Assembly (NCBI GenBank): GCA_013139625.1
Contig: WTAK01000393.1
Location: forward strand, 1-6,356
Source: Candidatus Delongbacteria bacterium
GTDB lineage: Bacteria; UBA4055
Reading direction: 5' to 3'
DNA length: 6,356 bases
Positions 1 through 4,431 of this stretch are shown here, piece after piece (the first letter of the stretch is position 1; each line of letters starts with the position of its first letter). A program made the position numbers and the translations under genes. The notes below the pieces were generated by a model. The model was not told the DNA's origin. It saw only the letters and a program-made list of their open reading frames with translations, and ran no database searches.

Positions 1-975
1 AAGTCCGCTTTTCTTGTAAGCAGACGAGGCTACCTCAGAGCAGAACCATTCATCATCATCGTTGTAATTCATAACAAAGTCGTAAGGTATATGTCTTGAG
101 TTTGCTTCATTTAGAGCATATTCTGCAGCTTTGTGAGGCAACGTAGGGTCTGCTATCAACTCAGGGAGATCTGATCTTAAACGTAGTACCATAACCCTAA
201 GTTTCGTATCTTTGACATATTTCTCAGCATCGGCGATAGCAACACCGATCTCAATGTGAGCTTCTATGATAGATAATTTATTTGTTTTTTCATCGACATG
301 CGCTAAAGCGACATGAGAGAAATTTCCGGGATAATCACTTCCACGAGAGATCAGGGCAGAGGTAGGTGCTCCTCCTCTGGAAACTAAAATATCACCACTA
401 TGGATCTTAACTCCCAATAATTCTGCAAAAGGCGTTTGAGATGGTTCGTCAGTGCAAAGTGTAAGTTGATTAATATCTTTATCATAATTCTGTAGCATAA
501 CCTCTTCAACAGCAGCTCTGGTGCCATAAAGTAACCTATAGGTTAAATGTTTGACATTTTTATCTGACATGTCCCAATTGATAGATTGTTCTTTAACTTT
601 TTTACGAACTCTGGCAGCCAGATCGATATATTCGTTCAATCTTTTAGGGCAAGCAGCTATCATAGGAGCTAGTTTAAAGAAATTATATTCCAATAATTGA
701 AAAATGGTATTATCATAGTTGAATTTTTTAGTATCAAAAACAGCCAGTAATAAGTTGTAATTTCTTAGAGATGAATTGATGTTTTCTTCTACGAATTCGC
801 ATTTTCTATTTCGTGCTTCCTGAAAACTTTGCTCCATTTCATTCCATAACACATCTTTATCCCAAATGAATGACTCTTTTCCGGGGCTTTGTGGCAATGG
901 ATCAGTGCTAGAAGGAATTAATAAAATTAAGTAAAGCAAAATTATTGCTAAGAGTACAATCAGTATTTTTTTCAT
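1..975 (-). CDS. YiiX/YaeF-like permuted papain-fold cysteine hydrolase (NlpC/P60 superfamily), C-terminus cut by window edge
   Basis: Open from an ATG at 975 to the left edge without a stop (325 codons seen). Residues 1-22 are Met-Lys-Lys followed by a long hydrophobic run, so the protein is exported or anchored by its N-terminus; no lipobox Cys is seen. Residues about 25-185 are charged and look mostly helical, with no family I recognise. The catalytic domain follows with the YiiX-type landmarks: GDILVSRGG at 194-202, SHVALA with His221 at 220-225, IEAH with Glu238 at 237-240, then YDF at 298-300 and FCSEV with Cys312 at 311-315. The His-Glu-Cys order matches the circularly permuted papain fold of YiiX/YaeF (family knowledge), whose members are thought to be amidases or peptidases acting on cell-envelope or lipid-linked substrates; the substrate here is unknown. 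E. coli YiiX is only about 200 residues, so the N-terminal region is an addition. The gene starts 3 bp after the pabC stop, with AAAAGGA 6 nt before the ATG, so it is probably the last or a late gene of the rdgB-pab operon. Confidence 0.85.
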   Translation of the reverse strand, partial: MKKILIVLLAIILLYLILLIPSSTDPLPQSPGKESFIWDKDVLWNEMEQSFQEARNRKCEFVEENINSSLRNYNLLLAVFDTKKFNYDNTIFQLLEYNFFKLAPMIAACPKRLNEYIDLAARVRKKVKEQSINWDMSDKNVKHLTYRLLYGTRAAVEEVMLQNYDKDINQLTLCTDEPSQTPFAELLGVKIHSGDILVSRGGAPTSALISRGSDYPGNFSHVALAHVDEKTNKLSIIEAHIEIGVAIADAEKYVKDTKLRVMVLRLRSDLPELIADPTLPHKAAEYALNEANSRHIPYDFVMNYNDDDEWFCSEVASSAYKKSGL

Positions 976-978
976 AAT

Positions 979-1791
979 TTATCCTTTTAAATAATGATCC
1001 CGAATTATTGAAGCTATTTTGCACGATTTGTATTCTATTATATCATCACCGAAAGTGATAGACTTCACATTTGAAGCTATTTTCAGGCTGTTTGTCAGCA
1101 ATACTTCATCACAATTTTCTAAGAATTCTTTACTAAAACCCTCACCTAAAGCTTGGATCTTCTTAAATCCAAACAGTCTATGGTCCTTGATCAAGTTCTG
1201 CTGCATTATACCGAAAAGATAATCATTTTTTCCATCGACAAAGTATAGAGATTTATCTCTAATAGCTATAATATTGGTCTTCGTACCTTCAATGACATTC
1301 TGTTCTGAATTAACAAAGAGTACCTCATTATATTTCTTATTTACATTTTGTAAGTGCATATTTTCCATATAAGACATTGTTTTATGCCTGAAATATTTAT
1401 TTGATCTTGGAGATGATGAAACAACAAGTTCTACAGGATCTGTTTTGCGATCATATACTTCGGTTCTGATAATAGTATTCCATTTTTCAAATGAATTTAA
1501 CGGCAGATACTGAAGCTTGATCTTAACACTTTTGTCAAACAAATTATTTTCACTGATCATTTTAACAATATTGATATCGTTTACCAGCTTGGGGTTCGGT
1601 TTTGGTATCTTAAGATCGATACACGTATTATTCAGTCTTTTAAGATGATCTTTTATAAAAAATATCTTTTTGTTCTCATACAATATAGTCTCAAATAGGC
1701 CATATCCGAAATTAAAGGCAGGTGAATCGACCTCGATCTTCAGATTGTCTTTGAAGATTATTTTTCCGTCAAACAGTATCTTTCTTCCCAT
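979..1791 (-). CDS. pabC: Aminodeoxychorismate lyase (class IV PLP aminotransferase fold)
   Basis: The 270-residue product is normal length for fold-type IV PLP enzymes. It should release pyruvate from 4-amino-4-deoxychorismate to form p-aminobenzoate in the cytosol, the last step of the pABA branch of folate synthesis. Visible family marks: FGYGLFETI at 28-36 near the N-terminus; Lys137 in HKTMSYMENM, the expected PLP Schiff-base lysine; NVIEGTKTNI at 165-174, containing the Glu168 and E-G-T-x-x-N motif of the PLP site; FGIMQQ at 193-198; and LLTNS at 231-235, the common C-terminal loop. Sequence alone does not cleanly separate PabC from branched-chain or D-amino-acid aminotransferases. The call rests on the gene directly following pabA and pabB. 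The start overlaps the end of pabB by 34 bp; a GGAAGAG stretch just before the ATG and the usual N-terminal beta-strand (KILFDGKII) favour this start. Confidence 0.88.
   Translation of the reverse strand: MGRKILFDGKIIFKDNLKIEVDSPAFNFGYGLFETILYENKKIFFIKDHLKRLNNTCIDLKIPKPNPKLVNDINIVKMISENNLFDKSVKIKLQYLPLNSFEKWNTIIRTEVYDRKTDPVELVVSSSPRSNKYFRHKTMSYMENMHLQNVNKKYNEVLFVNSEQNVIEGTKTNIIAIRDKSLYFVDGKNDYLFGIMQQNLIKDHRLFGFKKIQALGEGFSKEFLENCDEVLLTNSLKIASNVKSITFGDDIIEYKSCKIASIIRDHYLKG
982..988 (-). promoter_or_regulatory. Ribosome binding site of the YiiX-like gene
   Basis: AAAAGGA on the minus strand, 6 nt before the ATG at 975. It overlaps the last codons of pabC, which fits translation following on directly from pabC. 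It supports the chosen start over any later Met. Confidence 0.7.
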
Positions 1792-3122
1792 ATCTCTTCC
1801 ATTTTTATTGCATTATATATGTTATTAGCCTTATGAATCGTTTCTCTGTATTCCATTTCAGGATCTGAAAGTAAAGTTATTCCGCCACCGACATTGAAAG
1901 ATATATTTCCTTTTTCATAGAACAGAGTTCGGATCAATATATTGAAATCCGCATTGCCATTGAAGTTTATATATCCAAAGCTGCCTGTGTAAGCACCTCT
2001 GCCGATACCTTCAAGTTCTTCTATAACTTGACAAGATCTAACTTTAGGACAACCTGAGATAGAACCGCACGGAAATAGAGCTTTGAATATTTTTTCATAG
2101 TTAACTTCTCTTAAGTTACCTTCTATCTCTGAATATAAATGATACACATTATTTAACTTTTTTACCATAGGAAAATCTTTTACAAATACAGAATCATCCG
2201 TGCAGATCTTGTGCATATCGTTCCTAAGTAGATCGACTATCATAGCTAATTCAGCCTTGTCTTTGCCGCTGTTTAAAAGTATTTGTAAATTTTCTTTATC
2301 TTTTACAGGGTTTTTACTTCGTTCGATAGTTCCTTTGACAGGTGATGTTGTTAGAACTTTGTCTTTAACTCTGAAAAACCTTTCAGGAGTTGTCGAGATC
2401 ATATAGCTGTCATTGATTTTAGAAAATACCCCGAATTCAATTGGATTTGACTGTGATAATCTTGACGCAAGCTCGGTTGGTTTTATGTCAGTTGTTCCGG
2501 TTATTTCTCGTGTCAAATTTGCTTGATAAATATCACCTTGTTTGACATATTCTTTGATCTTTTCAACACCATTTTTGAACTCATCTCTCGATAGGGAAGA
2601 GCCGATATATTTTGAAGATCCTCCCACATTTTTCTCTATTTCTAAATTGAATACTTTTTCAATGTTAAATTTCTTATGTTCAAATTCGAAATTTAATTTC
2701 ACGATTTCAGCATAACCTTTTTTCATATTCTCTGTTATAATATAATATTCATAAATTACAAAATATATTTGAGGTAGTTTTTTATGTTGTAAACCTGCAA
2801 ATAATCCTTTTTCTTCCAACTGATCTTTGTAATCATAGCTTAAATATCCTAAAAACAGAGGATGGTTCATTTCCATATTGTTAATTCTAAGTATTTCATC
2901 AATTAACTCTAATGGATTGATTTTCACTGATTTGTTGCCAAATTCGACAATGTCTTCAGTGATCACAACAACAGGATTAACCCCGAGAATGTTCTTCCCT
3001 GTGTTGTTTTCCGGGTCATTAGTAAATAGAAAAGTTCCGTTGAATTCTTCAGCTGCTTGGAAGAATAATTCAAAATTCCAATCGAACTTTTTCTCTGATA
3101 TTTTCGGTCTAATTTTCCACAT
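1758..3122 (-). CDS. pabB: Aminodeoxychorismate synthase component I (chorismate-binding subunit)
   Basis: With the glutaminase PabA, this subunit aminates chorismate to 4-amino-4-deoxychorismate. Counted from the ATG at 3122 it has 454 residues, normal for PabB/TrpE. Chorismate-enzyme motifs appear in order: GDIYQANLT at 196-204; TTPERF at 244-249; TSPVKGT with Lys263; AMIVDLLRND at about 293-302; VYHLYSEIEG with His328; FPCGSISGCPKVR at 350-362; YTGSFGYI and DFNILIRT; GGGIT at 412-416; and the acidic DPEMEYRET at 420-428, part of the Mg-chorismate site. Lys263 is the key: PabB has PIKGT with a nucleophilic lysine where anthranilate synthase TrpE has PIAGT, so this is PabB and not TrpE (family knowledge). 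The start is ambiguous. An in-frame TTG at 3131 would add three residues; the ATG at 3122 is preferred, though neither has a clear Shine-Dalgarno. The gene overlaps pabA by 14 bp and pabC by 34 bp, indicating translational coupling. Confidence 0.94.
   Translation of the reverse strand: MWKIRPKISEKKFDWNFELFFQAAEEFNGTFLFTNDPENNTGKNILGVNPVVVITEDIVEFGNKSVKINPLELIDEILRINNMEMNHPLFLGYLSYDYKDQLEEKGLFAGLQHKKLPQIYFVIYEYYIITENMKKGYAEIVKLNFEFEHKKFNIEKVFNLEIEKNVGGSSKYIGSSLSRDEFKNGVEKIKEYVKQGDIYQANLTREITGTTDIKPTELASRLSQSNPIEFGVFSKINDSYMISTTPERFFRVKDKVLTTSPVKGTIERSKNPVKDKENLQILLNSGKDKAELAMIVDLLRNDMHKICTDDSVFVKDFPMVKKLNNVYHLYSEIEGNLREVNYEKIFKALFPCGSISGCPKVRSCQVIEELEGIGRGAYTGSFGYINFNGNADFNILIRTLFYEKGNISFNVGGGITLLSDPEMEYRETIHKANNIYNAIKMEEIWEERYCLTEK
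1794..1800 (-). promoter_or_regulatory. Ribosome binding site of pabC, inside pabB
   Basis: Minus-strand GGAAGAG ends 2 nt before the pabC ATG at 1791, putting its GGA core 6 nt from the start. It lies wholly in the pabB coding sequence, so pabC translation probably depends on ribosomes reaching the end of pabB. It decides for the start that gives a 34-bp overlap. Confidence 0.55.
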
Positions 3123-3699
3123 ATATTTCAAAGAAGTTATTTATTGTTTCTTTACCGTACTCAGATAAAAAGCTTTCAGGGTGATATTGCAATCCGACAA
3201 AAGGAAGTGTGCTGTGTTTTAAAGCCATTATTGCACCTGTTCCTTTTTCGGCAGCGATATATTGAATATTGTTATTTGCAGTGTTTTCTTTCTTTATCCC
3301 TAGTGAATTATACCGAACAGCCTTGAATTCGATAGGAATATTATTGAATAAGCTATCGTTTGAATGTATTATCTTTACTTGTGACCCGTGAGCAGGTTCT
3401 TTCACTTCAGCTACTGACATTCCATAGTAACCGGCTATGAACTGCATTCCAAGGCAAATACCTAAGGTTGGTATCTTTTCAGGTATGATCTTCTTTTTAA
3501 ATAATTCTCTGAGAAGCCCAGTTTCTTCCCATGTCATAGGTCCGGGAGAAATTACTAACATATCAAAATCAATATCAAATAACTCTCGATCTTTATTTCG
3601 CTTTACGATTATCTTATAATCAGGCTTAACTGTTTTCAGCAGATCGTAAAGATTGTATGTAAATGAGTCGTAGTTATCGAATAATAGGATCGTTTTCAT
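3109..3699 (-). CDS. pabA: Aminodeoxychorismate synthase component II (class I glutamine amidotransferase)
   Basis: The 196-residue product is the usual length for a free-standing PabA/TrpG glutaminase, which hydrolyses glutamine and channels ammonia to PabB. It opens with the family signature LLFDNYDSFTYNL (residues 5-17). The oxyanion region SPGPMTWEETG is at 51-61, the nucleophile elbow GICLGMQ with Cys82 at 80-86, HGSQVKI at 104-110, and the catalytic QYHPES with His173 and Glu175 at 171-176. The Cys-His-Glu triad is complete. PabA and TrpG are near-indistinguishable by sequence and are sometimes shared between pathways. It is called pabA because it abuts pabB (14-bp overlap), with no trp gene in view, but a dual role in tryptophan synthesis cannot be excluded. 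Oddity: Met55 and Trp57 replace the usual Gly and Pro of GPGTP. The gene starts 2 bp after the rdgB stop; AAAAGGA lies 11 nt upstream (3711-3717), a rather long spacing. Confidence 0.93.
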   Translation of the reverse strand: MKTILLFDNYDSFTYNLYDLLKTVKPDYKIIVKRNKDRELFDIDFDMLVISPGPMTWEETGLLRELFKKKIIPEKIPTLGICLGMQFIAGYYGMSVAEVKEPAHGSQVKIIHSNDSLFNNIPIEFKAVRYNSLGIKKENTANNNIQYIAAEKGTGAIMALKHSTLPFVGLQYHPESFLSEYGKETINNFFEIYVEN

Positions 3700-3701
3700 T
3701 C

Positions 3702-4289
3702 TTACTTCATTCCTTTTATGACCTGAACCATAGCTTTGACAGCCAGTCCTCTATGACTGATTTTATTTTTATCATCGAGTGACATTTCTGCTAAAGTAAT
3801 ATCGAACCCTTTAGGCAAGAATACAGGATCATATCCAAAACCTTTTTGACCTTTGAAATCCTCAATGATCTTTCCATTGAGAACACCTTCAGTGGTTTTA
3901 TACAAATTTTCTCCGAAAAGAGTTATTACACATCTGAATACAGCATTTCTCTTGTCAAGGCCTACACCATCAAGTTCCCTAAGCATTTTACGGTTATTAT
4001 CTTCATAAGAACAATTTTCTCCTGCCCATCTGGCTGAATAAACGCCGGGTTCTCCATTTAGATACTCAACTTCAAGTCCTGTATCATCAGCTAAAGTAAT
4101 TATACCTGAATATTCATATATTTCTCTCGCTTTTTTTAGAGAATTATGCTCAAGTGTATCTCCATCCTCAATAACATCCGGCATATCAGGATAGTCATCT
4201 AATGATAATATTTCAATATCTAATTCCTGAAGAGCATTTTTAATTTCGATTATTTTGTTTTTGTTATGGGTCGCAAGTAGAATTTTCAT
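3702..4289 (-). CDS. rdgB: XTP/dITP pyrophosphatase (RdgB/HAM1 family)
   Basis: Cytosolic house-cleaning enzyme that hydrolyses deaminated purine nucleoside triphosphates (dITP, ITP, XTP) to monophosphates and pyrophosphate, keeping them out of DNA and RNA. The 195 residues match the family length. The N-terminal substrate-binding motif is ATHNKNKIIEI (6-16). LADDTGLEVEYL at 67-78 carries Asp68-Asp69, the conserved acidic pair that includes the catalytic base in E. coli RdgB. PGVYSARWAGE at 81-91, GFGYDPVF at 150-157 and the purine-specificity SHRGLA at 178-183 complete the signature. The start has a good AAGGA Shine-Dalgarno 6 nt upstream (4296-4300). It is the first gene of the leftward run, with pabA starting 2 bp after its stop, so it shares a transcript with the pABA genes although its reaction is unrelated to theirs. 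Confidence 0.95.
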   Translation of the reverse strand: MKILLATHNKNKIIEIKNALQELDIEILSLDDYPDMPDVIEDGDTLEHNSLKKAREIYEYSGIITLADDTGLEVEYLNGEPGVYSARWAGENCSYEDNNRKMLRELDGVGLDKRNAVFRCVITLFGENLYKTTEGVLNGKIIEDFKGQKGFGYDPVFLPKGFDITLAEMSLDDKNKISHRGLAVKAMVQVIKGMK

Positions 4290-4326
4290 TTGATTTCCTT
4301 GTTGTTCGAGTTTGTCATTAAGTGGT

Positions 4327-4355
4327 AATATAACAACAAAATAATAATTTTAAAA
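4327..4355 (-). promoter_or_regulatory. Candidate promoter of the rdgB-pab operon
   Basis: Minus-strand TTTTAA (4350-4355), a 17-bp spacer, then TATATT (4327-4332). The -10-like box is good, the -35-like box matches only half of the sigma70 consensus, and AT-rich DNA gives many such hits. Initiation near 4320 would leave a leader of about 30 nt before the rdgB ATG, which is reasonable. If the organism uses a Bacteroidota-type sigma factor, the true boxes would look different. Confidence 0.22.
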
Positions 4356-4421
4356 CTTGTAATATTAGATTAATTACTATAAGTTAAAGATATCTAAGTA
4401 CTAATTAAACAACTTGACATT

Positions 4422-4426
4422 AGGAG
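4422..4426 (+). promoter_or_regulatory. Ribosome binding site of the secreted peptidase gene
   Basis: AGGAG, 5 nt before the ATG at 4432: a strong Shine-Dalgarno that fixes this start. The next in-frame Met (codon 11) would remove most of the signal peptide. Confidence 0.8.
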
Positions 4427-4431
4427 CTGAA

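Larger units (their letters stand above)
4290..4431. promoter_or_regulatory. Divergent intergenic region between rdgB and the secreted peptidase gene
   Basis: This 142-bp, very AT-rich gap is the only sizeable non-coding stretch and must hold the start signals for both transcription units. It contains the Shine-Dalgarno of each flanking gene (4296-4300 minus, 4422-4426 plus). A 7-bp inverted repeat TTAATTA/TAATTAA (4370-4376 and 4402-4408) surrounds an 8-bp palindrome AGATATCT (4388-4395), though the two are not concentric. At this base composition such palindromes can arise by chance. No small ORF, RNA gene or riboswitch fold is apparent. Confidence 0.5.

Noticed and set aside
970..995. Terminator between pabC and the YiiX-like gene
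   Set aside because: Only 3 bp separate the genes, and there is no hairpin followed by a T run on the minus strand.
979..1791. Branched-chain or D-amino-acid aminotransferase
   Set aside because: The fold-type IV motifs are shared, but the overlap with pabB and the complete pabA-pabB-pabC order make the lyase far more likely.
1758..3699. Anthranilate synthase TrpE/TrpG instead of PabB/PabA
   Set aside because: The large subunit has Lys in PVKGT, the PabB nucleophile position, where TrpE has Ala; pabC follows directly and no trp gene is present.
1019..4037. Short plus-strand ORFs opposite pabC, pabB, pabA and rdgB
   Set aside because: They are antisense to genes with clear family motifs and read as low-information sequence with no start signals.
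4357..4383. TTGTAA and TATAAG as a plus-strand promoter
   Set aside because: The spacing is only 15 bp and the -35 match is weak; in such AT-rich DNA the pair is not convincing enough to list.
4414..4419. Perfect TTGACA, a possible -35 box for the plus-strand gene
   Set aside because: It lies immediately upstream of the Shine-Dalgarno, so a -10 box at 17-bp spacing would fall inside the coding sequence after the ATG. A promoter there could not produce this start.
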